Part shown: one piece after another, positions 45,478-56,140 of the stretch
Numbering within the stretch: position 1 is the stretch's first letter
Layout of the letters: every line of letters begins with the position of its first letter
NCBI GenBank assembly: GCA_030867875.1
Contig: JAOWCC010000019.1
Location: 110,116,047-110,180,046 of the forward strand
Reading direction: 5' to 3'
Source of the DNA: Actinernus sp. WN-2022
Taxonomy: Eukaryota > Cnidaria > Anthozoa > Actiniaria > Actinernidae
DNA length: 64,000 bases
Translations under genes and position numbers: made by a program
The notes under the pieces: model-generated
Seen by the model: the letters and a program-made list of their open reading frames with translations, nothing else
What the model was told of the DNA's origin: nothing
Database searches by the model: none

Positions 45478-46045
45478 TATAGATCGATTTCATGTGACGT
45501 CATCAAATTGCTAACTTCGAAACTATGAACTCTACCAAGTTGTGCTTTTGATACAGTTTAGAGCTTACCTAAGCACGGCTTCACACCAAATTTCATCGGT
45601 TTCTTTCACTTTGTTCCGGAGATATCGATGAAGCGATTTGAGTCACGCACTCACCAGTCACGTATTTTGAGGAGTCAAATTAGTGCAACTTTCAGCCAAA
45701 AACCTTCTAAATACAAACCAACATGTCAAATAAGTGAATATCTATGCAAATAGATACATTTTAGGTCAGAATTCTTGGTAATTGTGAACTTTAATGAAAC
45801 TTGGTAATCTGGCCGCCATCTTGGTGTACCTTGGAGGTACACCAAGATGGCGGCGCCATACATTTTACTGTAAACATGGCGCACATTTAATCGCTTATAT
45901 TTTGGGCGAGAAATATCCTAGATTGATAAAACTTGTCAAAAATACGTAATTTTTAGTTCTCTTTCAGAAAAACGCACCTTGATTTTATTTGAATCACCAA
46001 TAAAGATTTTTAGGATTCACGTGACCTAAGTGAAATCGATCTATA
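45478..46045. mobile_element. 568-bp MITE, TATAGATCGATTTCA ends
   Basis: TATAGATCGATTTCA at 45478 is matched inversely by TGAAATCGATCTATA at 46031-46045. Inside lies a perfect 19-bp-arm hairpin at 45812-45854 (GCCGCCATCTTGGTGTACC and inverse). Confidence 0.75.
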
Positions 46046-46145
46046 GGCACTGAGTGATATTTTGAAAGTTCTAATAATTGCACGAGCGGCTTAATTCAGA
46101 CGCGGTGCAATTTGAGAACTTTCAAAATATCACTCAGTGCCTATA
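46042..46145. mobile_element. 104-bp foldback MITE
   Basis: TATAGGCACTGAGTGATATT..GAAAGTTCT faces its perfect inverse ending GTGCCTATA at 46145. It overlaps the end of the preceding MITE by a few bases. Confidence 0.88.
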
Positions 46146-46319
46146 AATCAAGTATAGCATGAACAGTTCATGCGATTCATTTTTTTTTTGTTTATACTGA
46201 GCAAACGTTTGTTGAGAGCATGCGACTGTGCACTCAATAACCTTTAGATGCACTCGTCATTGACCAATCAGAATGCAGCTAATAGATACAGAATGAGTAG
46301 CCGTGTTTTATGGGATTTA

Positions 46320-46465
46320 CAGAGGGTGGCACAGGGGGGTCCGCATCACGTTTCACGCAATTCACGCGTCACGTATAATTTTGATGCACATTAATTATGT
46401 TCACGTATCACGCACTTATTTTAGCCCCAATCACGCGTCACGCGTCATCCCTGTGCCACCCTCGG
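46320..46465. mobile_element. 146-bp MITE, GAGGGTGGCACAGGG ends
   Basis: The terminal 15 bp are perfect inverts (46322-46336 and 46449-46463). The interior is rich in TCACGCG/CACGTATCACG motifs. Confidence 0.8.
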
Positions 46466-47580
46466 AGGGGAGACTTTGTACATCCGATAAAGCACGGACA
46501 TGAATTCAAACGTCTCGATGACTAGAGTCGTGTTTGTTTAGTTATTTTGGAGATACGACCTATTTCAGCCGAGAAAACGAAGCAAAAGTTTATGGAAATC
46601 AGAACGAAATCTGTATCAGATTTACAGATCACTTATCGCACATTGATTGCCTTTGTTTTTGCTTCATGAATTATTAAATATACACCTTCAGTGTCTGCGT
46701 TATTTCCGTTTGGGATCTTTAGAACTGAGATACTGCCGCAGAATGATGATATTTTCACACATGTTCAAACTTAGATCATAAGTTCATGCATGCATCAGTT
46801 TATCCAAGTAAGCTCAGTCAGAGTCAGGGTTTCATATGTGTATATTAGTGTGCACGTGTGTATATTATAGTATCAGGGGCTCTGTATCAAATTCTCTTGT
46901 ACTTCAGGCTGAGTGTCAAAGCCATCAGTGCATGATATCACGTCTCTATATAAAGAGCATCCAACACACCGCGTTGAGTCGCCGCTTAACTTCACATACA
47001 CCGGCCTGCCCTTTCACTCTGGGCGGACATCAAGTCTTTAATTACTTTCACTCAGTTGTAGGAGAGTTTAATCTAAATCCCTCGGTAAACACTCCGGTCT
47101 CGTCTCGTGCAGATTCTAATCCCCGTCTGACTAGTCCGTTAATTCGGCTAAACGGCCCTCATTTTTGCAATGTTTTATCTAAACGGCTAAAACCTTCAAT
47201 GCACGGCCGCGAAGTTTTTGTCATTACTGATTACAGAAGTTACAAATGGCTGCACGCGTTTACTTCCTTAGTTACACGTAAGGTATATATGATTTATAAA
47301 TAGTATAGTGTTCAGCAACTTTTACTTAACCTTTCACTCCAAGACACCGGCGCTGTCACACGCAAACATTCGTGTTGACGCAACTGACAGCTACTGTCTT
47401 TAGCTGCTCTTCCAGGTGTCCCACTAACGTAACGGTATGCGGATCGGTTTTCTTACGAGGTACGGGAAAACGACTCCTACCGTAACCCAACCGTACTTTT
47501 AGCTCTGCTATTTGATTGGATGACAGAGGTGGATTAATTATTCTCATGTTGAACACTGTATAGTGGTGTATGCATGGCGT
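46466..47580. other. no recognised gene
   Basis: A plus frame of 155 codons at 46836-47303 has no domain that I know and lacks splice or codon-bias support. Confidence 0.4.
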
Positions 47581-47650
47581 ATCGTATAAACCTCGACAAG
47601 CGTTGTATTTGATCAGCATTGCAGTAGTCTTCGGACACTTTATCATTATG
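47581..47650 (-). repeat. 70-bp repeat, inverted copy of 3839-3908
   Basis: Nearly identical on the minus strand. It ends where the hammerhead-like motif begins in the other copy. A minus frame at 47356-47769 runs through it by chance. Confidence 0.75.
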
Positions 47651-49515
47651 CCTTTTCTACGCAGCTTTTTTGTAGTTTTTTTCCTGGAATTTTCTAAACG
47701 TCCGAGATCAAGGCGATTCCAAAGGCCATGGCTATCACCTAGCGTAGCGTAATCTAAAGTGTACTGCACTTTTAAAGAAATACAACTATTTTAGTTCCCA
47801 TTTTGGATTTTTCGCTTTATATCATTCTGAATCTTCGGAAGAAATCGCGTCCAGCCAACGACGTGTGGCGTCCCAAAATCCTACACCTTTTTCACGGCGC
47901 AAGTGACAGCCGCAAACAAGTTAAGTAGAGGAGTTGATTTATATTAATTTTGAAGTCTACAGTGAAGCGGGCAACTGCAAAATTAATGGTAGGGTCTTAG
48001 GTGCTGCCTTTGTGATCGAACTGCAAATGGTTAGACCCTCACGACGTTTTCTCGGATAAGGACGATAAATCGGAGACCTGCATAGAGGGGCTTCAGTTAA
48101 GCCTGTTGAGGTCACCTTCGAGTGATAAACAGAACTGAAAACTCCTAAAATTCTAAAAGTAAGCTTGGTTTGACAGAGCATTATATAGTTAAAAATATAT
48201 TTTTGAAACCAAACTCAGGCCCGCAGCCAACTTGACTTTGGACACGCTATCGGCCTAATAATCTAACTACCCGCTGTAATTTACACGGTACACCTTGTGC
48301 TATTTTTTTTGCACAATATTTTATATGTATCTGTTCCATTGTTCAAACTGCAGCCTGTTATAACATGGCGAAAGCTATGACGCACGTTCTGACGTTTTTG
48401 TAGATTGTGCCGATTGAATGCTATCCTTTGGAGAAGGAGAAATACATTTTAACCCTTTGACTCCAGATTTGTATGGGCTCATTTGGTGAAATCCTGAGTG
48501 CTAACTCAACCCTCCCCCCTCAGTTCAAGTTTGGCTAGCCCTGGTTCGTTACGCACTGCTGACTATTTAAGCCAAGGGCTTTCCCCACAATGCCATTCGG
48601 AAGGATTCTACGGGGCATTCACAGGTAGGTTTGGTTCTCCTGTTGGGTTTTGACTGAAATCTGCTCTAATTGTGGACCAATAAGCCACTGTAAGAGAGCC
48701 ACAGGCCATCATTAGACTGAGGACGGCTGAAAAGTGCGTTGTTTGCTTTTAGTAGGCTTGTGAGGGGATTTCACTGTTTTTTTCTGTTCTAGTTTGTTAG
48801 ATTATTATATATATATTGCTGAGCAGATCCCTGCACGCTAGCCGCAGATCCGGTTGTTTATCATTTCGTCTGTGGTCCCTCCAATTTTCCTATTTTTCTG
48901 TTGTGTTTTTGATTTGAAACACACCAAAATATTATTCAATGAAATCCTTGAAATTCTGCAGTTGGTGATCTTTTCCCCCTGCTCAACCTATTAGGATGTC
49001 TTTCTGTCACTTTAAAGCAACGGCTTGGGTCCAAATCACTTGGTTATTGTTGGAGTCCCAGAGGGGGACCCCCCTGTGGAATTTGTGTCCATTACCCAGA
49101 ATGCAATTGGAGGTGGGTGCAGGAAAATGTGGTGGAGAGGAATAGCGTGGTTCACAGTCGCTTTGTGTGTTTTGTGCCCAAAAAAACCTGGTGATTGGAG
49201 AGATTAACGAAGGTACTGTCAAAGGATTAAGATACTCAAGTGCTTTTATAAGTCAGCACGTATTTTAATGCGAAAATAGAGCTTTGTAAAATTTGTTGAG
49301 TTAAAGTAGTTCCCAGTAGTTACACCGTCATTAACGCATTCATTCAACACAATCACTCGACATGCTTTGTAACCAGGCCCACTGGTTTAACGTGAGGTAT
49401 CAGGAGCGCATTACCCAAATCATGTAGTGCTCTTTCATATTCCTAGTCAACAGACTTCGAGAACATGTGTTCTCGAGCAGAAGTGACGGAAACTTGCGCG
49501 GAACGATAGTGTCGA
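47651..49515. other. intergenic, no supported gene
   Basis: No array or TIR element was detected by eye. A short hairpin (TCGAGAACA..TGTTCTCGA) lies at 49457-49476. Confidence 0.4.
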
Positions 49516-49519
49516 AACA

Positions 49520-49640
49520 TCGAATCATGCAGGTTGCAGGGGATTGGTTGGCTCTCCTCTCACCGCGCGGTCCGGGGTTCGATTCTCATCTCGGGCACCG
49601 TATGTGAGTTATAGGTTCGTTGTTGATTCTTTATCTGCAG
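49520..49640 (+). mobile_element. possible tRNA-derived SINE remnant
   Basis: GGTCCGGGGTTCGATTCTCA contains a good Pol III B box (GGTTCGATTC), preceded by a GTTGGCTCTCCTCTCACCGC stretch. No convincing A box and no cloverleaf. Confidence 0.35.
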
Positions 49641-49880
49641 TTTTTCTCCGGTGTTTCTCAACATGTGAGTCGAGTATTGTAAAACAGTTCATGTAGTGAG
49701 GAGTGTGTGACAGGGCTACAGCAGCAGCTGCAAAAATCAGCTTGCTAAAGCAAATATAAGATTTATTTATTTTATTTATGATTGTCTCTAGAAACACCGC
49801 TTATCATGACGTCACGTAACACTGAAATCGGTTGTAAATTGCTTTTTAACAGTTGAAATTTAAAAACTAATACCTAACAT

Positions 49881-50395
49881 TAGCCTCCCCCGCAGGCAAC
49901 TCCTAATATAGAGGTAATCGGCTAACGCTGTTGTCACCCAATTCACATCATGTGATGTAAACACATGCTACTCTGGGGAATTATTCCTTTTTTCATTCTA
50001 ATCATAATGCAGTCATGCCTATCTGAATAACATTAATTTTCAAAGAGTCATAGCCCAGTTCCGCGATATGCTTTACTTGTCGCGCACAAAGGTTTCAATA
50101 CGAGGCTCCGTGCTAAATTAAATTTATTCTTTTCACAGAGAAAAGAATAAATTTAATTTAGCACGGAGCCTCGTATTGAAACCTTTGTGCGTGACAAGTA
50201 AAGCATATCGCGGAAGTGGGCTATTCTCCAAAGTAATGTGTGTTTACGTCACATGATCTGAATTAGCCGATTACCTGTATTATAATCGAAAAAATCGAGA
50301 AAAGATGTGAAACCGGGCATCCTGTGGTAAGAGAGGACCGAGCATGGGTCTGGTCGCCGGATCTAAAACATAAGAGTTGCCTGCAGAGGAGGCTA
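49881..50395. mobile_element. 515-bp foldback hosting a second foldback
   Basis: The outer arms TAGCCTCCCCCGCAGGCAAC and inverse GTTGCCTGCAGAGGAGGCTA are followed inward by GGTAATCGGCTAA and CACATCATGTGATGTAAACA with their inverses. The centre is occupied by the hairpin at 50051-50223. Confidence 0.82.
50051..50223. mobile_element. 173-bp near-perfect hairpin element
   Basis: TAGCCCAGTTCCGCGATATG..AATTTATTCTTTTC and its almost perfect inverse leave a loop of only a few bases. A single-arm copy is at 21921-22010. Confidence 0.93.
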
Positions 50396-50410
50396 GCCTA
50401 AGATGTATTT

Positions 50411-50635
50411 AAGGGCGCGTTCGATTGACCGTATTCCGGAATAAGAATAGATGGAATAATCTCTGGAAATCACTGGTTCGGGCACATTTTGCACTGTAAG
50501 CTACTAAAGTTTGTTGAAATATGATATTCAGGATACATCTTGTATTCCATGGACTCAAAATTCCCGAAATAAGCGATTTGTAGTTATCATTCTGTGTATT
50601 CTTATTCCGGAATACGGTCAATCGAACGCACCCTT
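50411..50635. mobile_element. MITE with GCGTTCGATTGACCG ends, copy B
   Basis: AAGGGCGCGTTCGATTGACC and inverse GGTCAATCGAACGCACCCTT. The interior is similar to 2034-2232 (GAATAGATGGAATA, TCTCTGGAAATCACT, TTTTGCACTGTAA). Confidence 0.88.
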
Positions 50636-50917
50636 AGTGTCTTTAATATCGAACGATCGAATAAATCTCAACATTTAAAAAATTAGCCCAAAAAGGCTAT
50701 TACTGAGACAGGTCTGCCCCAGTCCCTTCATTAGTGAAACGCGCAAGAAATGATACGTTCACACCACGGTCAATCGAACGCACCCTTAGTGTCTTTAATA
50801 TCGAACGATCGAATAAATCTCAACATTTAAAAAATTAGCCCAAAAAGGCTATTACTGAGACAGGTCTGCCCCAGTCCCTTCATTAGTGAAACGCGCAAGA
50901 AATGATACGTTCACACC
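50614..50917 (+). repeat. perfect 152-bp tandem duplication
   Basis: 50614-50765 and 50766-50917 appear identical. The unit starts inside the right TIR of MITE copy B, so the second unit carries an orphan MITE end. Confidence 0.95.
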
Positions 50918-51598
50918 GGATTAGTGTAAGTCACCACCAGCACAATAAGCAACAGATGCTTCACGTCATCTAGCGATGAGCACTTAGGAAGATAGCTAGA
51001 GACGCATTAAAAACCACTGTTAAAAAACCACTGCGCCGTATGCTGTTAACGTTACACCGGCTTGTTTGAGGCTTTCGAGAATTCAATTGCGTGAGCCGAT
51101 AATTACCCAGCACTTAGTTTCGCGCACTCTGGGTCGGAGTGTGAGCGGCGGCTAGCTGTATCACAGGTATTATCTCGATCGAACAGAATACATGACTGAC
51201 ACAAGCCATATAGCGATGACATGGATATTAGGGTATCACTATACAACGGCTGTGTTTCCACTGTGCCTGATCATGCTTTTCCAGACTGTCCGAAATCAGG
51301 CTACTGTACTTTTTATGTCTATTGGCCAGAGGCAGGCCTGGTCCTATTGTTTGTACTCCTGTGATCAAGTCTCAAATCAAACCTACGTACCAACGAGCCA
51401 ACGGCTCACTCTGTGAAACGTGGGTAAATAAATGACTACTACTAATAATACTACTAACAATAACATTATTGTTGATATATTGTTGATGTCGGGTAAACGA
51501 TCGTATATCCGAAGTTTGGGTTTCCTGTGCCAGGGAAGAGAGAGCACTGGGTCCGAGAGGAGAGACAAATATCCCCACAACAACGCGTTCTTGAGGTT
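50918..51598. other. no recognised gene
   Basis: Overlapping frames on both strands at 51192-51644 have no known motif. Confidence 0.4.
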
Positions 51599-51640
51599 TA
51601 AAGTAATGATTATCATTACTTGTCAAATCGCTTTAAATTA
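51599..51640. repeat. AAGTAATGATTATCATTACTT hairpin, left copy
   Basis: A palindrome followed by CAAATCGCTTTAAA. Its inverted counterpart is at 53612-53665, so the pair brackets the satellite region. Confidence 0.75.
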
Positions 51641-51648
51641 TTGATATT

Positions 51649-51887
51649 CATTTCCATTCAAGAATTACCGCTGGATGCGATGACTACAGACGCATTTACT
51701 CAACGCTAGTCTCATTCTGATGTTAAATATTCATAAATACCAGCGACAAGATGGGTTGTTCACAACTCTACGTATTGTTGTAGTTTGATCTTCTGCACCT
51801 TCTCGCTGGTATTTGTGAATATTTAACATCAGAATGAGACTAGTGTTGAGTAAATGCGTCCAGCAGTAATTCTTGAATGCGAAATGG
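51649..51887. mobile_element. 239-bp foldback element
   Basis: CATTCAAGAATTACCGCTGG..GACGCATTTACTCAACGCTA and inverted right arm (TAGTGTTGAGTAAATGCGTC..CAGTAATTCTTGAATGCGAA). It contains TAAATATTCATAAATACCAGCG and inverse near the loop. Confidence 0.88.
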
Positions 51888-51918
51888 GTCTACCACAAAG
51901 CGAACCACCATCGAACGA

Positions 51919-53470
51919 GTTCACAGGTAAACGACAAGTTCTCACTCACCTAGGGCTAGGGTTCACAGGTAAACAAGAAGAGAAGGTAAACGACGAGTTC
52001 TCACTCACCTAGGGCTAGGGTTCACAGGTAAACAAGAAGAGAAGGTAAACGACGAGTTCTCACTCACCTAGGGCTAGGGTTCACAGGTAAACAAGAAGAG
52101 AAGGTAAACGACGAGTTCTCACTCACCTAGGGCTAGGGTTCACAGGTAAACAAGAAGAGAAGGTAAACGACGAGTTCTCACTCACCTAGGGCTAGGGTTC
52201 ACAGGTAAACAAGAAGAGAAGGTAAACGACGAGTTCTCACTCACCTAGGGCTAGGGTTCACAGGTAAACAAGGAGAGAAGGTAAACGACGAGTTCTCACT
52301 CACCTAGGGCTAGGGTTCACAGGTAAACAAGAAGAGAAGGTAAACGACGAGTTCTCACTCACCTAGGGCTAGGGTTCACAGGTAAACAAGGAGAGAAGGT
52401 AAACGACGAGTTCTCACTCACCTAGGGCTAGGGTTCACAGGTAAACAAGGAGAGAAGGTAAACGACGAGTTCTCACTCACCTAGGGCTAGGGTTCACAAG
52501 TAAACAAGAAGAGAAGGTAAACGACGAGTTCTCACTCACCTAGGGCTAGGGTTCACAGGTAAACAAGGAGAGAAGGTAAACGACGAGTTCTCACTCACCT
52601 AGGGCTAGGGTTCACAAGTAAACAAGGAGAGAAGGTAAACGACAAGTTCTCACTCACCTAGGGCTAGGGTTCACAAGTAAACAAGGAGAGAAGGTAAACG
52701 ACGAGTTCTCACTCACCTAGGGCTAGGGTTCACAGGTAAACAAGGAGAGAAGGTAAACGACGAGTTCTCACTCACCTAGGGCTAGGGTTCACAGGTAAAC
52801 AAGGAGAGAAGGTAAACGACGAGTTCTCACTCACCTAGGGCTAGGGTTCACAGGTAAACAAGGAGAGAAGGTAAACGACGAGTTCTCACTCACCTAGGGC
52901 TAGGGTTCACAGGTAAACAAGGAGAGAAGGTAAACGACGAGTTCTCACTCACCTAGGGCTAGGGTTCACAGGTAAACAAGGAGAGAAGGTAAACGACGAG
53001 TTCTCACTCACCTAGGGCTAGGGTTCACAGGTAAACAAGGAGAGAAGGTAAACGACGAGTTCTCACTCACCTAGGGCTAGGGTTCACAGGTAAACAAGGA
53101 GAGAAGGTAAACGACAAGTTCTCACTCACCTAGGGCTGGGGTTCACAGGTAAACAAGAAGAGAAGGTAAACGACGAGTTCTCACTCACCTAGGGCTAGGG
53201 TTCACAGGTAAACAAGGAGAGAAGGTAAACGACGAGTTCTCACTCACCTAGGGCTAGGGTTCACAGGTAAACAAGGAGAGAAGGTAAACGACGAGTTCTC
53301 ACTCACCTAGGGCTAGGGTTCACAAGTAAACAAGAAGAGAAGGTAAACGACGAGTTCTCACTCACCTAGGGCTAGGGTTCACAGGTAAACAAGGAGAGAA
53401 GGTAAACGACGAGTTCTCACTCACCTAGGGCTAGGGTTCACAAGTAAACAAGAAGAGAAGGTATACGAGA
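51919..53470. repeat. 59-bp satellite derived from a SINE body, about 26 copies
   Basis: The unit begins GAAGGTAAACGACGAGTTCT and includes CACCTAGGGCTAGGGTTCAC and AGGTAAACAAGGAGA. Units near the left end read AAGAAGAGAAG, most later ones AAGGAGAGAAG, and a minority carry CACAAGTAAAC. The right end runs directly into a tRNA-like head at 53482-53575, and the unit matches the SINE-2 body elsewhere (15.76 and 24.58 kb). Confidence 0.96.
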
Positions 53471-53481
53471 GAAAAAGTTGT

Positions 53482-53575
53482 TTTCGAGCGGTCCTACTGG
53501 GGCTCGAACCCCGGCTGTTTGTGTGTAGTGCAGACGCGTGACCACTACACTAAGCGCGTCTATTGGCGCCGTTCG
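53482..53575 (-). mobile_element. SINE-2 tRNA-derived head
   Basis: On the minus strand, A box TTAGTGTAGTGGTCACGCG (about 53535-53553) and B box GGGGTTCGAGCCCC (53500-53513), followed by the SINE body that has become the satellite. It resembles a tRNA, but the acceptor stem is not convincing. Confidence 0.75.
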
Positions 53576-53611
53576 GAGTATGACATATTTATTTATCCTT
53601 GACGGGTTTTA

Positions 53612-53665
53612 AGAGTAATGATTATCATTACTTTAAAGCGATTTGAGAAGTAATGATACTCGTTA
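53612..53665. repeat. AAGTAATGATTATCATTACTT hairpin, right copy
   Basis: Inverse of 51599-51640, with a second diverged half (GTAATGATACTCGTTACTTT). See the left copy. Confidence 0.7.
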
Positions 53666-55635
53666 CTTTACTTCGAGATCGTGTTAACCACAGATTTGGA
53701 CACACGAAAGAGTTTTCAGTCCTGACCGCGCGGGAATAGTAACGAAACCTGCAAACGCTATATATATTGTGGCATATATATTGGTTTTTTTTCGGTAACA
53801 GTTTCAAAAGCGCGCAGTGAAATGTCTTAATTTTTTGCTAATAATTAACCCTTTCAAGCTTGAAATCCCTCACCCCTTTCGGGCGGAGCCTCCCCGTATA
53901 GTCCATTATAGGGAGTACCCCCCCCCCCCCCCCCCTCTGAGGAATAATTGCAACTCAACAATAGCGGGAAACCGTCCTAAAAATAACCTAACTTGTGAAA
54001 ACGCTGGACGCTCCTAGTTATGGGCTCCTGTCCTCACTAAGTTTGTTTTTATAACACTAACAACATGCATGAGATAATAACTTTTCAAGCAATTATCCAT
54101 ACCTTTAAGATAAAGAATTGGTACATTTTAGGGTGCAGTTCTCTTTAAAGTGCTTACATTGTTTGAAAGGAAAATGTAGTCGATTCTTCATTTTGTGATT
54201 TCAACGTTTACGTCATATATCATCTCATTTGCACGTATTGACAAACGAACAATACCATATCATCCTTCATCATTTCGAATGGGTTTTTAAACGAGATCAA
54301 CTTAATTTTCATTTCATATTCTCCGTTAAGAGTAGCACGCGGTTTACTAACCCATTGTATAAATGGCGTCCAATAGGTACTGGAGACTTGAGCCTCGCGT
54401 CCACGTTGCCACAAAAGCGTTTTCAATGTGAGACTAAAGATCCCGAAACAATGGCTATTCAAATTAGACGCTATTTATGCAGTGGCCATTAGAGTTCTCT
54501 TAAATGTATATTTTAAAATGTAGAAACGTGTGTGCGGTTTCAGTTTAAGTGGTACTGAGCTCTTTCTATTGTCCTGACAGAAATCACCGTTTTTGGAAGG
54601 CAAAGTAGTTTAGTCATGTGGCAGAGCGTTTTTTTGTTTATCAATTTTTTTGCCACGTGGAAACAAGCAAGTAAGATTGTCTAAAATATCACGAGTAATT
54701 TATCGAGTTGAAAGTGAAACCCTAATTTGTAAAATAGTTTCCTCACGAGTTGTACTCGATATTTCAGTTCACAACAAAATATATTCAAATTGTGCATTTT
54801 ACATTATGAGAGATTAGAGAAACGTTTGCCAATTACAACTTGTATTTGAGCAATTGATATTTGCATATTTTATTTCTTTTCAATCGAGCCTCCTCATTGT
54901 CGGATCTCCTTTACTAAAGCGCGCTGTCTTTTCTCAATAACATTTCGTAAATTAAAAGAGATTCTCAGCTGTTAACCATCAATATGCACGGCTATTTACC
55001 CAGCGTCCAAGAGCCATATTAATTAGGTTCTCGTGCATTATATATCTATTTTTCCCGCCGAGCAGAAGACTCACTCGGTACTTCTCGACTGGTCAGTATT
55101 CTTACAACTTTACAGTTCTTGAGAGCGAAAACACACGCACCACGAGGGTTATTTCTGGGCGATTCAAAAGTTGTTTGGGTTGTTGTGCGGCGGCATGATA
55201 AAGATGGCGGAAAACCCTCGTATTTGGTTAGTAAATTAGGTTAGAAAAACATTGAATATGCGTAGTTTTCACACGAAAAGATGAGAAAACTGTAGTTTAT
55301 GAAATGCAATAATACTCTGGAATAATAAAAAAAACACGCTTCCTTAATATTACAATGATTATTTTTGTCATGAAATACGATGCCTGCTTCATTACTCAGC
55401 TCTTATTTCTTTTTGTTTCCTTATGGAAAGCGCGCGGCGATTGATCCCATGGTACAATCGCGCCCGCTAAACGGTAAAAAGAAAAGCCAGGAAAATGAAA
55501 CACTGTCAGGGCTTTGAATAGGTTTCCTTAAGACTTAATCACTCTTCCTTTTCTATGGTGTCACTCGGCCTTTGTTTGAGGTTTTATGTCTGCTATCATA
55601 TATTCCTTATGTATAGACTATTTACTAGTGTCTAG
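53666..55635. other. intergenic, largely unique
   Basis: A C run at about 53919-53935 interrupts otherwise unique-looking DNA. AT-rich blocks at 54800-55050 contain TTAATTAG and similar motifs, but I cannot assign a regulatory role. Frames at 54220-54492 on both strands are not recognised. Confidence 0.4.
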
Positions 55636-56097
55636 CTCGACTAACCCTAGGTTCCAGTCCATAGGTAGCCTATCAAACTCGACTAACCCTAGGTTCCAGT
55701 CCATAGGTAGCCTATCAAACTCGACTAACCCTAGGTTCCAGTCCATAGGTAGCCTATCAAACTCGACTAACCCTAGGTTCCAGTCCATAGGTAGCCTATC
55801 AAACTCGACTAACCCTAGGTTCCAGTCCATAGGTAGCCTATCAAACTCGACTAACCCTAGGTTCCAGTCCATAGGTAGCCTATCAAACTCGACTAACCCT
55901 AGGTTCCAGTCCATAGGTAGCCTATCAAACTCGACTAACCCTAGGTTCCAGTCCATAGGTAGCCTATCAAACTCGACTAACCCTAGGTTCCAGTCCATAG
56001 GTAGCCTATCAAACTCGACTAACCCTAGGTTCCAGTCCATAGGTAGCCTATCAAACTCGACTAACCCTAGGTTCCAGTCCATAGGTAGCCTATCTAA
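55636..56097. repeat. 42-bp tandem repeat, 11 copies
   Basis: Perfect or near-perfect units beginning CTCGACTAACCCTAGGTTCC. A degenerate twelfth unit follows to about 56140. The period is 14 codons, so frames of 173 (plus) and 154 (minus) codons stay open without being genes. Confidence 0.97.
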
Positions 56098-56140
56098 ACT
56101 CGATTAACTCAAGGTTACTCTAGGTAATCTACATCCGGCC

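Noticed and set aside
46836..47303. 155-codon plus frame
   Set aside because: No recognisable motif, ordinary base composition and no supporting splice or poly-A signals. A chance frame is likely in 64 kb.
49457..49476. Steroid-receptor-like palindrome AGAACA..TGTTCT
   Set aside because: The spacer is two bases instead of three and there is no gene nearby to regulate.
53482..53575. Genuine tRNA gene on the minus strand
   Set aside because: A and B boxes are good, but no convincing acceptor stem was found and the sequence runs straight into the SINE body.
55586..56107. 173- and 154-codon repeat proteins on opposite strands
   Set aside because: They are generated by an 11-fold 42-bp repeat without stops. 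Both strands being open argues for an artefact of the period.
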